64,000 nt of DNA from Selaginella moellendorffii (lineage: Eukaryota > Streptophyta > Lycopodiopsida > Selaginellales > Selaginellaceae): NCBI RefSeq assembly GCF_000143415.4, contig NW_003314292.1, positions 1,129,666 to 1,193,665 on the forward strand. Reading direction: 5' to 3'. Position 1 is the first letter of the stretch, and each line of letters opens with the position of its first letter. This document shows, one piece after another, positions 1 through 10,988 of the stretch. Below the pieces are notes generated by a model that worked only from the letters and a program-made list of their open reading frames with translations, was not told where the DNA came from and did no database searches. A program made the translations under genes and the position numbers.

Positions 1-25
1 TTTTTATAACAAGAGGTCTTCTATT

Positions 26-470
26 ATTCTCTCCGTGTTGGTTGATATAGGTTCGAGTTTATCTTCTATTGCTCGACCTGTTGCCACACGTTGTCGTCTA
101 CACTTGCATCATGCGGCAGATCCAGTTTTCATTCTTTATGGCAATGGTTGTACGCATGCATGTGCATGAGATGAGCAGACCTGGTTGTGCGTGTGGGCGA
201 TCTTGAGCTTGAGTTGCAGTTGTTGCGGGTGGTGCCGAGTCAAGCTTTTGACCTCATTCTTGATATGGATTGATTACAACACAATCATGCCAAGTGTGAC
301 TTTGAGGCTTCTCCCCTTTGTCTCATACTTCTTTATGTTTCATCCATTCCTCTCACTTCTGTACCTCTTCGTCTTTCTACCTCTACCTCTGCTTCCATTA
401 ATTTTGTTCCCCACTATTTCCTCCTATGTTTCCATCTTATTCTACTCTTCCCTTTTCCAATCCCTCTGAT
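26..470 (+). pseudogene. Gypsy aspartic protease relic
   Basis: Translation near 38-110 gives LVDIGSS, which corresponds to the retroviral-type protease active site D[ST]G with the second residue changed to Ile. Around 240-310 the frame reads like the conserved hydrophobic LILxMDWL segment of gypsy proteases, with the Trp codon turned into a stop. The piece leads directly into the RT relic. It cannot encode an active enzyme as it stands. The assignment rests on motif and position only. Confidence 0.55.
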
Positions 471-1762
471 GATCTTTGTGTTGCAGCTGTTGACCGGCTC
501 ATGAAGGAGTATTTTGATCTCTTTGAATTTGACTTATCATCTGGGGCCAAGATTGCCACACATCATCTGATTCCAATCAGGGATGCTCGTCCAATCAAGG
601 TTCCTATTCGTCGTCAGTTACCCAAGGAGATCAAGATTTTACGTGCAAACGTCAAGGAGATGTTGGAGAAGGGTGTTATTTGGAAGTTGCAGAGTCCTTG
701 GGCATGTGAACCTCATCTTGTGACGAAGCCTGATGGAAGTATTCGTTTCTACATCGACTATCGTCCGTTAAATGAAGTGACGATCCCGGATGTGTACCCT
801 CTTCCTCACACTACTAATCTCTTGGATCGTCTAGGGCAAATTCGTTGGTTCACCAAGCTAGATCTTGCTTCTGGGTACTAGTAAGTACCGATGGCTGAAG
901 AAGACATTCCTAAGACTGTTTTTCGTACACCATTTGGTTTGTACGAATTCTTGGTGATGCTGTTTGGTTTGAACAATGCTCCAGCAACTTTCCAGTGGAT
1001 GATGGACGAGGTTCTTTGTGATATGCCAGAAGTGACTGCTGACTTCATTGATGATGTCTTGATTCACTCGGAGGGGATGTGGGAAGAGCACGTTCATGAT
1101 GTTTGTAAAGTGTTGGATTGGCTACGTGACGTTGGTTTAAAGCTGAAGCAGTCGAAGTGCGTGTTTGGGTCCAAGGATACAACTTATCTTGGGTACCATA
1201 TTTCTCGTGAGGGTTTGCAAGTTGATCCTGACAAACTTGTGGCTGTTCTTAAGTTCCTTACTCTGAAGTGTGTAAATAATGTGCAGCGCTTCTTGGGCAA
1301 GGTGCAGTATCTTGGTCGTTTTGTGGATCATCTTTCTGATCGCCCTGCACCATTGCGAGTGTTGCTGAAGTCATCAACATCATCTTTCATCTGGTCTCCG
1401 GATTGTGAGTGAACGTTCGGGGATCTCAAAGAGCTATTGACGACTCCTCCAGTTTTGAAATATCCTTACTACACTCGACCTTTTATTTTGCGCATGGATG
1501 CTTCTGACATTGGTCTTGGAGGTGTATTGATGCAAGAAAGCTCGAGTGTGCCTGGTCAGCACCATCCTATTGCGTATATAAGCTGTACATTACAACCAGC
1601 GGAAATGAACTACTCCACGACAGAGAAGGAGTGTTTAGCAGCAGTTTGGGGTTTCGAGAAACTTCATGTATATCTACATGGTTCTCGGACATTACTTGAA
1701 GGTGATCATACTGCTGTTACTTCATTATTGAAGCGGAAGAACCTGGTTGGTTGTACTGCTTG
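462..1762 (+). pseudogene. Gypsy reverse transcriptase and RNase H relic
   Basis: RT begins around 480; fingers and palm motifs such as KPDGSIRFYIDYRPLNEV and TKLDLASGY are readable. A stop follows ASGY at 881. The palm then resumes with TPFGLYEFLVMLFGLNNAPATF (in pieces) and the catalytic FIDD near 1050, a normal variant of YxDD. A second stop at 1410-1412 precedes the RNase H segment, where RMDASDIGLGG supplies the first catalytic Asp and STTEKECLA the Glu. The C-terminal RNase H part continues out of frame after 1762. Only a few nonsense and frame changes separate it from a coding copy, but it is inactive as read. Confidence 0.9.
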
Positions 1763-2087
1763 ATGGGCTTTGAAGCTTTAGATATATGATTTTGATGTTG
1801 TTCATCGCCTAGGGAGTTCTATGGTTGATGCTGATGTCCTATCTAGAGCTCCTCTTCCTTCTCCATTCTCTTCTCATGTTTTTGATGAGCCTGTTGTTCC
1901 AGCATCTGTGGATTTTCTAGACAAGAATTTTGTGCCATCGACGGTTGCTGTATTTGACGTTTAATGTCCATAAGGTGAAGAGCAAGATCTACCTTCTCTT
2001 GATGAGGTTTGCAAGGCTCAAAAGGTTGAGCTATGGATTCGAAGGCTTTGAGATGGGTTTGAGAATCCTGCATCACTTGTTAATGAT

Positions 2088-3352
2088 TTGCCTTTCCGGC
2101 ATTTACATTCTCAATATTGCCTTGAAGACGGCCTTCTTTATTTTGTGGGGATGGATCCTAATGATCATTTACGGCTGGTGGTGCCTTCTATATTTATTCT
2201 GCGGTTTCTCCATGCCTACCATGATTCTCCTATTCTAAGTGGGCATATAGGACATCGTCGTGTAATTGAGAAGCTACGCAGGTCTTTCTATTGGCTAGAG
2301 ATGTGACGTGATATTATCCGGTATGTGTGTAGCTGTGTTTGGTGCTAATCTCATAATACTCCCCTTCGGGCTGCGGAAGGACGGTTGGAGTCAATTGCAA
2401 TTTCCCGTCCGTTTGAATTAGTGGCGTTTGATCTTATGGGACCTTTTCCACGATCAACTGCTAGTAATGAGTATGTTATTATTGCTTTTGACTACTTGAC
2501 TCGTTGGGTGGAAGTTGGTGCACTTGCTAGCGCCTTTGCAACTACTGTTGGATACTTCCTCCTCAATTGGGTGGTGTTCTAGCATTCTTGTCCAGAGCGG
2601 ATTCTTTCGGATAATGGTCCCGCATTTATGGCTGAAGCATTTCATGTTTTGACGTCTCGATTGGGGATACGCCACACTTTCACGAGTGTTTATCATCCAC
2701 AATCAGACGGTCTGGTGGAACAGCTCGTTTGGACATTTAGGGGGATGATTGTGAAGTATGTGAACTTTCAGCATTTGGATTGGGATGGTTAGTTGCCGTC
2801 TCTTTGGTATGCATACGTCACAGGGGTGCAGAGTTCTGTTGGTGCTTCACCATATAAACTCCTATATGGTCATGATCCAATATTACCAACAGAGCTAGGT
2901 TTACCTTCGTAATTGCCCCGAGCTGCAGATGCTAGGTCATGGGATCAGTATTTGATGAGCATTCTTCCACCCTTCCGAGTGGAGTTTGCTGAACACTTAG
3001 GCCGTGTACAAGTGGGACAACAACGGCAATACAACTCCCATCATTGTGCATCTATGGAATACAAAGTGGATGATTTGGTGTTAGTCCGTTTTCCCCATCT
3101 TACGGTACGTGGTTTATCTAAGGGGCTTTTTGCACAGTGGAAAGGACCATATCGAGTATTGCGGCAAGTTGGACCACAAGTTTATGAGGTTCGGCATAAC
3201 GTCTAGCAGGCTAATCCTCTAGAGATTGTGCATGTGCAGCGGTTGAAATGCTTCATACAAAGGGATCAGGAGCAATTAATACCACCTACAAATCCGCCGA
3301 TGCCTCCTCCTGACGTTCCTCCAGATCCTGGCTTGTCTACAAGAGAACCCCG
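2088..3352 (+). pseudogene. Gypsy integrase relic
   Basis: The N-terminal zinc-binding region (HxxxxH ... CxxC) runs across about 2210-2350 and contains stops. The catalytic core follows: the first Asp in LVAFDLMGPFPRS near 2420, the second in ILSDNGPAF near 2605, and the Glu in YHPQSDGLVEQ near 2700. The C-terminal SH3-like segment (KVDDLVLVRFPHL, GPYRVLRQVGPQVYEV) is around 3065-3200. In-frame stops occur at 2302, 2581, 2790, 2911 and 3204. The order and the C-terminal sequence match plant Ty3/gypsy integrases without a chromodomain that I can see. Confidence 0.9.
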
Positions 3353-3385
3353 ATAGTCTTCCATTATTTCGAGAAGGGGGGATGA

Positions 3386-3560
3386 TGTGAGGGCCAAGTG
3401 TACAGCTACGATACCGTATACTAATATTAGCGTAGTGGGATTTTGGTAGCCGTCGGATTGGTTTCAATCCGGACCACTCACTCCTGTATATAAGCTAGGG
3501 TTTTTGGGCTAATTGATATGCACATTTCTATATTCCCTTTCCATATTCCAAGCACTCACA
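3386..3560 (+). repeat. Short 3' LTR of the left gypsy relic
   Basis: The segment starts TGTGAGGGCC right after a purine tract (GAGAAGGGGGGATGA) and ends CACTCACA. It has a TATA-like TGTATATAAGC near 3484. A diverged relative with the same TATA surroundings is at about 56855-57010. Ends are inferred from TG..CA and the polypurine tract; no second LTR is present to confirm them. Confidence 0.6.
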
Positions 3561-4380
3561 AGTTGAATTTTATACATAATTTTTTCCATTAAAACTAATT
3601 AAGTGTTCAAAGTTTGATTCTTTAAAAAATAGCCTTTAACCCTTTAACCTTTAAAAAAACATTATACTTTGTGATAATACATAAGATTTACTTTAAATAA
3701 AAATGCAAATGAATTAAATTTGACACTAGACTGCCTACAAGTGGGACAAGAACAGCATTATAACTCCTATCATCCATTTGTAAAGTACAAAATAAATGAT
3801 TTAGCATTAATTCATTTTCCCAATCTTATGGTATATACTTTGTTTAAAGTGCTCTTTACTCAATGAAAAAGACCATATCAAATGTTCTAGCAAGTTAAAC
3901 TGCAAATTTATGAAAGCCTAAAAATCCTAATATTTTATTAATAATTACTACAGGTTAGATATTACTATAGTAACTAACAAAAAAAACTCATAATATATTG
4001 TTAGAATTATTCAATTGTATCCCCATTATCAACATCTTAGTAGCACATTTTACAAAATTGAACTATAAATTCAAATATTTAGATAGATTTTTAAATAATC
4101 ATAAAAGTCATCAAACAACACATATCAAACTTTTATAGCACTTATTAAGTATACATAACATTATTAAAATTCATTTTTCAAGAACATTTTTCCAGGGTAC
4201 TTAACCATTAGCAAAAATTGTATTTCTTTATAAAAACTCTAACTTAGTTATAAACTAAAACAAATGCTTAATGACAACATTTCATGTTGTGCTGTTGTGC
4301 AATCCATTTCAATCCCTACCCTCCATTTGATAATGGTCCAGATCAGATAATAGTGGTTAAAAGAGTCAAACTTTGAAAGA
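3555..4380 (+). repeat. AT-rich dispersed repeat, left copy
   Basis: This stretch has no gene. It is collinear with 56360-57665 in the same orientation: both contain a decayed piece of gypsy integrase C-terminus (3740-3860 and 56560-56680), then an AT-rich tail ending in the same CCATTTGATAAT and AGATCAGATAAT sequence. The left copy lacks about 0.5 kb (56730-57215) present on the right. By eye the matching parts are well over 80% identical. Confidence 0.75.
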
Positions 4381-5640
4381 ATTTTATACATATTTAGGGT
4401 TCGTCACCGTATAGAGAATTTTATACATATTTAGGATCTCGCCCTGGGATTGTATATCACCGCCACACGCGGGGCGAAGATCGTCGACAGCGTCCAGTTC
4501 GCAGCAGAGATCCATCCAAATGGCGTCAAGGAGGTGTAAAGCCGTTTTTTTTCCCGCTATTCCAACCCTCCTGGTCTAGACTGTATTCACTGTTGCTATC
4601 AACAGGGAAACATTCACATCTTGCAACTACAACTTGCAAAGGAAGTTCTTGCATTGTTGAAAATTTTCACTTTCCCTCAGTTGATAAATGGATATTGAAA
4701 AGCATAGTGTTGTAAGTTAGGATTCTTGAGCTTAGAGGAGTTGCTAGAGGTCATCTTGAGTGGAGCTATGTGCTCCCCTTCTCCTTCAACCTTCCCTTCG
4801 AGCCCGTTTGGATTGCTCGAGCTTTGCAGAAGTTGAATCTCGATTCTGTCACTGCAGCGTGCATTACAACCGTAGTTTTCATCGTACTTGTGCACGACCA
4901 ATGCCATCATCTTCCAGCACAACACCACAGCACTGCTTGAGGGCCCTCTTGACAAGATGGGGAGGCTCCTCTCCAATCCTCAGCTCGGTATGAAACCACG
5001 ACAGTTCCTAGAAGCGGTTGGTTGCGAACTTTGTCCACGTCAACCATCTTGGGCCAGATGCCGAAGATTCAAGCTCGTAAGAGCAATTTGGCACCGACGT
5101 CGCCGCGGTGGTGGCGGCAGCTCGTCTGCCGTGAAGAGGAGGCGGAACGACGATGTGGTGTTCAAGCACCAGGCTACCAAGTAGGTGAAGCGTTTCATCA
5201 ACGATACGATCAGGAGTGATTTCCATCGCAAGTTCTTGAACAAGTACATAAAGTAGGCGAGGAACTACCTTGGATGTAAGCTCGCTGTGGAGAACGAGAG
5301 TAAGATTGTACCACTTGGAAGCGATGTATTTTGCTCTGCAATTTTGCAGAGTTTCTTTAGCGAAATCGCTGTGTTTCAGTCTTGTATACCCAACGAACGC
5401 GCAAGGTTTCGCCAGCCTCACGGGATTGGAATTGTACTTGGCTCGCAGTCGGTCTTCCAAGTGAAAGCACTGCTGCAAGAAATCTTTGCACATTCTGATG
5501 CGTCCGCTGGTACTGGTGGCTTTCGCGATTGATTGCTGTTCGATTCCTGGATGTCTGGAAAGCACGCAAAGTTTGTGGCCAGCAAGATTTACGTACGTGG
5601 CTGTAAGCATTTCTCCCATAGCACGCGCCTTTGATAACCT
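4381..5640. other. Unassigned region, probable gene debris
   Basis: GC content rises sharply relative to the flanking repeat, and short open stretches exist on both strands (for example plus 4888-5184 with an Arg/Gly-rich patch, and a 232-codon minus-strand frame 5008-5706). None gives a recognisable family signature. Possible donor and acceptor sites exist (GGTGTAAAG at about 4530), so parts may be remnants of a spliced gene. I do not assign a product. Confidence 0.3.
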
Positions 5641-5775
5641 CTGCGGCTGGAAAGCGAGGATCTTCTTAGAGTCCGGGGAAGGCCGTCTATGGCGTATGAT
5701 CAACAAGGCCTGGTATTTGCTGTTGCTATGGAAGGCGGATCAATCAAGCTGTTTGACGTACGATCTTCTCGACTG
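5641..5775 (+). pseudogene. WDR82/SWD2-like WD40 repeat fragment
   Basis: The plus-strand frame reads LLRVRGRPSMAYDQQGLVFA and then VAMEGGSIKLFDVRS. This is the characteristic blade of the SWD2/WDR82 family (COMPASS and PP1-termination complexes; plant APRF1-like), where the family has RPxxAYDQQGLVFA and GGxIKLFD. Upstream the frame is closed by TGA TAA at about 5632-5637 and downstream by TAA about 35 nt after LFDV, so only one blade survives. Intron boundaries could extend it, but I could not find other blades in 4.4-5.6 kb. Confidence 0.55.
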
Positions 5776-6078
5776 ACGTAAGGTTTAGCTCAGCGGCCGT
5801 GTAACTATGAGATAAGAAGCTGGAAATCAGAACTTGATTTACGTGATCAAGCAAGTAAGGGTGTATACACTGCTTCCAATTGTTTCTTCTGGACTGCTTG
5901 AAAGTCCTGCAGAGTGTTGCCTGGACGAGAAAGAAAATAAATCACAGCATGAACGGAGAAACAAAATTCTGCTTACAGCTACTTGCGTCCTTCAACCGCG
6001 TCTTTGGAAGTTCCCAAATTATTCAAACGCATTAGATTTTCGAAAACCCTTCTGTTGGGTTAGGGTTATAGAGCTGGC

Positions 6079-8126
6079 GATGGAGGCAGTGATGGTCGAG
6101 CCGGCCCAGGATATGACTAGTTGTGTGGTGTGCTTGGCAGAGATAGGGAGAGTGCAGGAGCGCGTTGTGGTAATTTTCCACCCGGACGTAAGAGATACGC
6201 ACCTGTATTCTGTACATCTCGAACTTCTCAAGTTACGCCGATATCGATTCATGGATCACATTCGGAGCATCTATGGAGCTGTCAACCTGCGGTACGCCAC
6301 AAGCTCTGGAGCTCGCATTCAGAAAGTAAGAATATGTGCGTTGTACTTTCTAAAAAGATGGGCGGTTCTTTTGCAGCATGAATTACGAGCTGCGGGCTCT
6401 GGTGGGAACATCAGATTGCTGGGTATGTGGTAATCTCTCTTCTTGTCTGATTACTGCTGTTGCTGTGAATGTTTGGTTTGGTTTTGGTTATAGGATTGGT
6501 GTGCCCAAACCAGGTCCTTGGTGGTGGTGCTTGGAGACGCACATGTGTATGTGTTTGGCGAGGCCCTTGCGTCGGTGATACTGTGCCGAAGTGGGAAGGA
6601 CGAGAGGCTGACCCGTCCAAGTTCTCTCTACCGTCTCAAAAATGCTAGTCCCCCACAAAGCAGTAGTCTACCTTTTTACTACCACAAGGTGCTCACCCTT
6701 TTGTTGAAATTTGTTATTCTGGAAGCTTGTGCACGCAGGAGCGGCTGACTACAGCAGACTCCTATCTTATTGTTGCATCAAGACACCTAGAGTGTCACAT
6801 GGATAGCGATTACACTCGGATTGATGCACTTGTGAGTATTGTATACTTTCAATCCGCAAACGAGCTTGTAACGTGCGAACTAGTACAGGGCCTCGAGGAA
6901 GCTTGCTGCCAGATTGCTGATATAGGGACCGATGAATGCAGGACATTCGCAGTAGTTCCCGTTGGAGAGCTGCTGCGACAGAAAGTGGAATGACTCAAGA
7001 GGTGAGTGGACAGCTACACAGTGCCGCAGAGGACAAAGAGGAAGGCCCAATTGATATATATTCCGAGCCTCCCAATGAATCTGAGTCTAAAGACGAAGGT
7101 TAGCCTGACGACGAAGAAGAGATGGTAGAGTTATATGCTGTTAGACCCCATGGTTTGTGCCCCCAGTAAACTAATGATAGCTATATAAGGACCCAACATT
7201 GACCAAGAAGAAACCCCAGTCAATGGGAACCCTCAAGTACCCTAACCCGTTACCTCTTGCAAGCCCCGACGTCCTAGGGACCCCTAATGCTTCAAATTTA
7301 CCTCTCTTTTTTTTTTGTTAGATATAGTGGCTTTTGATCAGGAAAAGGACCTCAAGATTGTTTGTAAAGTCAGCTCTTGCAAGTTTGTTATTAAAAGCGG
7401 GGACATATTAGAGTGGTTTGTGGACGGAAAGAATGATGGTATTGTAATTCCTGTTGGAGGTCAGGTACACCGAGGTAAGGCAAAGGGGTGTTTAGAGCTT
7501 TTGCATTTTTTTTTTTCAGAAACTACTACTGGTTCGAGGTTTACTGCCTTGGAGATCATGTAACTGTCTTCCCTTATTGTGGCACAAGATACTCCAAATA
7601 CAGGGAGACGGAAGCTGCCAGACAACTTGGTCTCACTTACGGGTACGCTGGAGTGTGTAGCAAATTTGTTACATTGTACTTTTGCTATTACAGGAATGCT
7701 ATAACATTCGCTTGCAAGGAGGAGGTTAAGCACATAGCACTCCCAGCTATCTCGTGTGGATTTGGTGGGTTTGTACTCACACCTTACCTCTTGTGTATAC
7801 TGAGTTTGCATGGTGTTTCAGGTTCCCAGTGGATAAAGTGGCATGGATTGCTGTAGAAAGTGTACAAAAGGCACTCAAAAGTGTTGAAGCATACATTGAG
7901 GTAACCTGCCCTGGCTTAGACATGCCTTTATTATTCTTTGAAATTGTAGGTTCACTTTGTCATAAAGGACGAACCCACCTGGAGAACCTGGGTAGCTGCA
8001 ACAGACCTCCTTGCGTTTTTGGATTATGATTGCTACATATCTTATCAGAGCAACAGATCTCCCTTTCCAGTCACTTTCGAAGGCTTTTTTAGCAAAGATC
8101 CACGAATGAGAATACTCTTATCTTAA
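6079..8126 (+). CDS. Multi-exon gene with C-terminal macro domain
   Basis: The best start is ATG 6079. The first exon ends at about 6326 before GTAAGAATAT, with a 51-nt intron to TTTTGCAG at 6377; this N-terminal half is not recognised. From about 7350 a macro (ADP-ribose-binding) domain is readable. KFVIKSGDILEWFVDG corresponds to the GDIT segment, KHIALPAISCGFGG (about 7722-7764) to the AxPAIGTGxxG loop, and FPVDKVAWIAVESVQKAL (about 7822-7890) to the following helix. Exons are separated by short GT-AG introns (about 7765-7820 and 7901-7949). The last exon ends with TAA 8124-8126. Macro domains bind or hydrolyse ADP-ribose derivatives; catalysis cannot be judged here. The middle exon around 7519-7640 did not resolve to one clear frame, and a stop occurs near 6993, so the model may be two genes or partly decayed. 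Confidence 0.6.
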
Positions 8127-8705
8127 GGAATCTGGCTTAGATAGAAATAAGTCTTTAATGATAATGGTTTAAAATGCATTTTATAAATATTTTAAAAGTA
8201 GTATATGAAATAATGTCATCGTTAGGATAAATCTTACTAGAAAATGGTAAATAAAGAAAAAATAATTCACTAACTCCACCTATCAAGTTTGTAAACATAT
8301 ATATGTATATGCATGTATTACCCTGGCTAAATAATACATTAATTATAGTATTACCGTCCATTTGGGACTAAATCTAGTCCATTCATTCTTGTATATAAAC
8401 AAGAATCTAAAACCCAAATAATATATCTATTCCTATATCCCAAACATTCACATTGGTGGAGTTGAAGGGCATTGCAATTTGTTCTTGAAAAGCAAAGTTT
8501 TTTGGTAATACTTTAGTGTTTAGGATTGTATTTTTTGTTTTTATTTTTTCATTCTCTTTTAAATCTAGATCTATATTAACTTTTTGAAAGATCTAGAATT
8601 CTAACTATTATTATGCTTAAATCTACTTTTTCTTCTAATCTTAATTGGATTCTCTTTTTCTACCATGCCACACCATCATTAGTCGAGGAGTATGTCACTT
8701 GAGGC
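8127..8705. other. AT-rich intergenic DNA
   Basis: No coding signal is visible. A TGTATATAAAC sequence near 8393 in a context resembling the gypsy LTR TATA region at 3484 suggests another very old LTR fragment at about 8340-8460, but the similarity is too weak to call. Confidence 0.35.
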
Positions 8706-8939
8706 TGTTATAGTGCACCTTATTTCTCTCTCCCTTTAAACAAACTGAAAAAGAGGTAATTGCTTGATGAAAGAGCATTTAATGGCTATTTTATTTTTAT
8801 TTATCTCCTTATCTCCTAAAGGGCAATTGCTTGATGAGAGAGCATTTAATGATTATTTTATCCTCATTTATCTCCTAAGGTTCTAATGATCCACAATAAT
8901 AGTATATCTAAATTTCATCACATGATCCCATGCGTTACA
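8706..8939 (-). repeat. TRIM LTR copy 1 (with internal duplication)
   Basis: This copy is longer than the others (234 bp against about 150-160) because a segment of roughly 65 bp containing AATTGCTTGATGA is present twice (about 8758 and 8825). The minus-strand start is TGTAACGCATGGGATC. Confidence 0.7.
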
Positions 8940-9300
8940 CTCACCCCTCCTTTAGAGATGTCAATATCTTTATTAACTATTGATTAACAACGTCTTTATT
9001 AACTATTGACTAACAGCCCCTACTGAGCCAAGGGGAATTAACACCTCTATTTCCATATTAAATCTATCAATCTTTCTATTGTGTAGACTAATTATTCTAT
9101 GTGAGGCAACTAGTCATCCACCCGTACTGTAGTCCCATGGTAGATACCTTCATTTGTGGATGCTTCACCAAGAGGAAAGACATATGCATGGATGCCCAAT
9201 ACATACGATTTCAAATTTAGGGGTAGAAATATACCTTACTCAAGGGTATATTATATTTTTAAGTAGCCACTAATAAATGGGAATTGAACCTATGCCATTT

Positions 9301-9312
9301 GCTCTGATACCA
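9301..9312 (-). other. Primer binding site (initiator Met tRNA type)
   Basis: The minus strand reads TGGTATCAGAGC, the standard plant LTR-element primer site, 2 nt from the end of LTR copy 2. Confidence 0.75.
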
Positions 9313-9314
9313 CA

Positions 9315-9473
9315 TGTACCACACCTTATCTTTCTCCCCTTAAACCAACTGGAAAAGGGGCAATTGTTTGATGAAAGAACCCTAACTATTTTATCCCTAT
9401 TTTATCCCCCAAGGTTTCAAGAATTTACGGTGACAATATATCCAAATTTCATCCCATGATCATATGCACTACA
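9315..9473 (-). repeat. TRIM LTR copy 2
   Basis: The 159-bp unit is flanked on the right by the purine tract complement CTCACCCCTCCTTT and on the left by the primer site at 9301-9312 with a 2-nt spacer. Confidence 0.7.
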
Positions 9474-9600
9474 CTCACCCCTCCTTTAGAGATGTTAATG
9501 TCCTCATTGACTATTGATTAGCAACCCCTATTAAGCCAAAGGAACCAACACCTCCATTTTCACATTGAATCTATTAATCCTTCTATTGTGTAGACTAGCT

Positions 9601-9680
9601 ATCCCTATTTATCCCCTAAAGTTCTAAGGATCTATGGTGACAGTATATCCAAATCTCATCCCATGATCACATGTGTTACA
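9601..9680 (-). repeat. TRIM LTR copy 3 (partial)
   Basis: Only the half next to the purine tract remains. It joins the preceding internal segment at a short CTATCCCTATTT homology, a likely recombination scar. Confidence 0.6.
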
Positions 9681-9995
9681 CTCACCCCCTCTTTAGAGAT
9701 GTTAATGTCTTCATAGACTATTGACTAATAACCCTTACTGAGCCAAGGGGAACCAACACTTCTATTTCCACATTGAAATTACTAATCTTTTTATTCTGAG
9801 GCAACTAATCATTCACCTGTACTATAGTCTCACGGTGAATACCTTTGTCCATGGATGCTCCACCAAGAGGAAGGATGTATGTATGGATGCCTAATACATA
9901 CGATTTCAAATTTAAGGCTAGGAATATACTTTGCTCAAGGGTATATTATATTTTTAAGTAGCCACTAATCAATGGGAATCAAGCCTATGCCATTT

Positions 9996-10007
9996 GCTCT
10001 GATACCA
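9996..10007 (-). other. Primer binding site (initiator Met tRNA type)
   Basis: The minus strand reads TGGTATCAGAGC, 2 nt from LTR copy 4; it is identical to the site at 9301-9312. Confidence 0.75.
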
Positions 10008-10009
10008 CA

Positions 10010-10161
10010 TGTAATGCACATTATTTCTCTTCCCTTAAACCAATTGGAAAAGGGGCAATTGTTTAATGAGAAAGCCCTTAATAGCTATTTTATCCCCATT
10101 TGTTTTAAGGATCCACGATGACAGTATATCCAAATCTCATTTCATAATCACATGCGCTACA
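10010..10161 (-). repeat. TRIM LTR copy 4
   Basis: A 152-bp unit, TGTAATGCACA to GCGCTACA on the plus strand. It ends only 34 bp before the left inverted repeat of the 12.9-kb element. Confidence 0.7.
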
Positions 10162-10195
10162 GTTGCTAATGCTCTTTTTTTTAGATCAAACTTTT

Positions 10196-10220
10196 AAAGC
10201 TCTATTTCGTTAAAGTGGGA
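10196..10220 (+). repeat. Left terminal inverted repeat
   Basis: 25 bp identical to the reverse complement of 23119-23143. Just inside, AAAGTGGGATTTATTCAG and AAAATGGGAT form an imperfect repeat. Confidence 0.75.
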
Positions 10221-10988
10221 TTTATTCAGTAAAATGGGATTAGGTACAAATTTTCAAGTATTTGAAAATGACGTGAAATAATATGTTTTTTGTCTAGGGG
10301 CTAGACATATCTGGGGCATGGTGACTAGCGCGGTGACTTTGTGTCCAGACTGAGTCCATCTGGTTGTATAATAAATCTCATTGTCAAGGTGAACAAGCCG
10401 AATCTAAAGCTAAAGAAGAGCAATGGCATGCGCGCACACACTATTTGTTTGTTCATTGAGCGTGTGGTGAGCTTTCCAAGATGAACGTCATTCCTATTAT
10501 CCAGACATATAACTTAATGGTGAGAACATTTAGATATTATTCAATGTTATCTTTTTCTAACGAATCTAATTGTGAAGGTGTAGCAAGAGGCATTGCTAGT
10601 CTGGAGAAGTCATTTAACTCATTTGACCTTTAGTGTATTTTCATGAAACTAAATAACATTCATATTATTAAGGAATTTCTCTAGTACCTTTTTTTTACGA
10701 CATAGAGGCTTGCATTTCTTTCAAAGGTGATTTAGTAAAAGGCCTGAGGGCACATGCCATTCTATTTCTCAGACCGGTATTAAGATATACTAGTGCAAAG
10801 GGAAAAAGGTATTTGGTGATCAAGTAAATGGCATGAGGGCACACACCATTATAAGTCTAAGCGCTAGTGGACACCTCCTTTTTGGTGTCACGCCTCACGC
10901 CATCACGCCATGCCATCACGCCTCCTCTGATTTAGATTCGGATTGTTCACCTTGAAATAAAATACATTAGAAACTTAGTAAAGGAATA
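10221..10988. other. Non-coding left flank of the element
   Basis: No gene is apparent. Degenerate palindrome copies occur at 10741-10760, 10828-10849 and a cluster of CACGCC/CATGCC half-sites at about 10883-10925. Confidence 0.5.

Larger units (their letters stand above)
1..3560 (+). mobile_element. Decayed Ty3/gypsy LTR retrotransposon (5' part outside window)
   Basis: Protease, reverse transcriptase, RNase H, integrase and a 3' LTR follow one another on the plus strand in the order of Ty3/gypsy elements (PR-RT-RH-INT). The reading frame is broken by several stop codons, for example after the ASGY motif of RT near 880, near 1412 and near 2581, so the copy is not autonomous. The 5' LTR and gag lie left of the window. 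A purine-rich tract at about 3371-3385 precedes the 3' LTR, as expected for the plus-strand primer. Confidence 0.9.
8706..10161 (-). mobile_element. Tandem TRIM-like LTR retroelement array
   Basis: Four LTR-like units share their sequence: 8706-8939, 9315-9473, a partial 9601-9680, and 10010-10161. Between them lie non-coding internal segments of 329-375 bp (8940-9314, 9681-10009) and a shorter partial one (9474-9600). Read on the minus strand, each LTR starts TGTA and ends with CA. The rightward boundary carries the initiator-Met tRNA primer site TGGTATCAGAGC, and the other boundary carries the purine tract AAAGGAGGGGTGAG. No ORF of note lies inside, which fits terminal-repeat retrotransposons in miniature. 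The shared LTRs suggest growth by recombination between copies. No target-site duplication is visible at the outer ends. Confidence 0.75.

Noticed and set aside
5008-5706. 232-codon minus-strand ORF
   Set aside because: No family signature or splice-consistent extension, and it overlaps the plus-strand WD40 blade; probably a chance open frame.
9301-10007. tRNA gene suggested by the GGTATCAGAGC sequence
   Set aside because: Only the 12-nt complement of a tRNA 3' end is present, next to LTR ends; it is a primer site.
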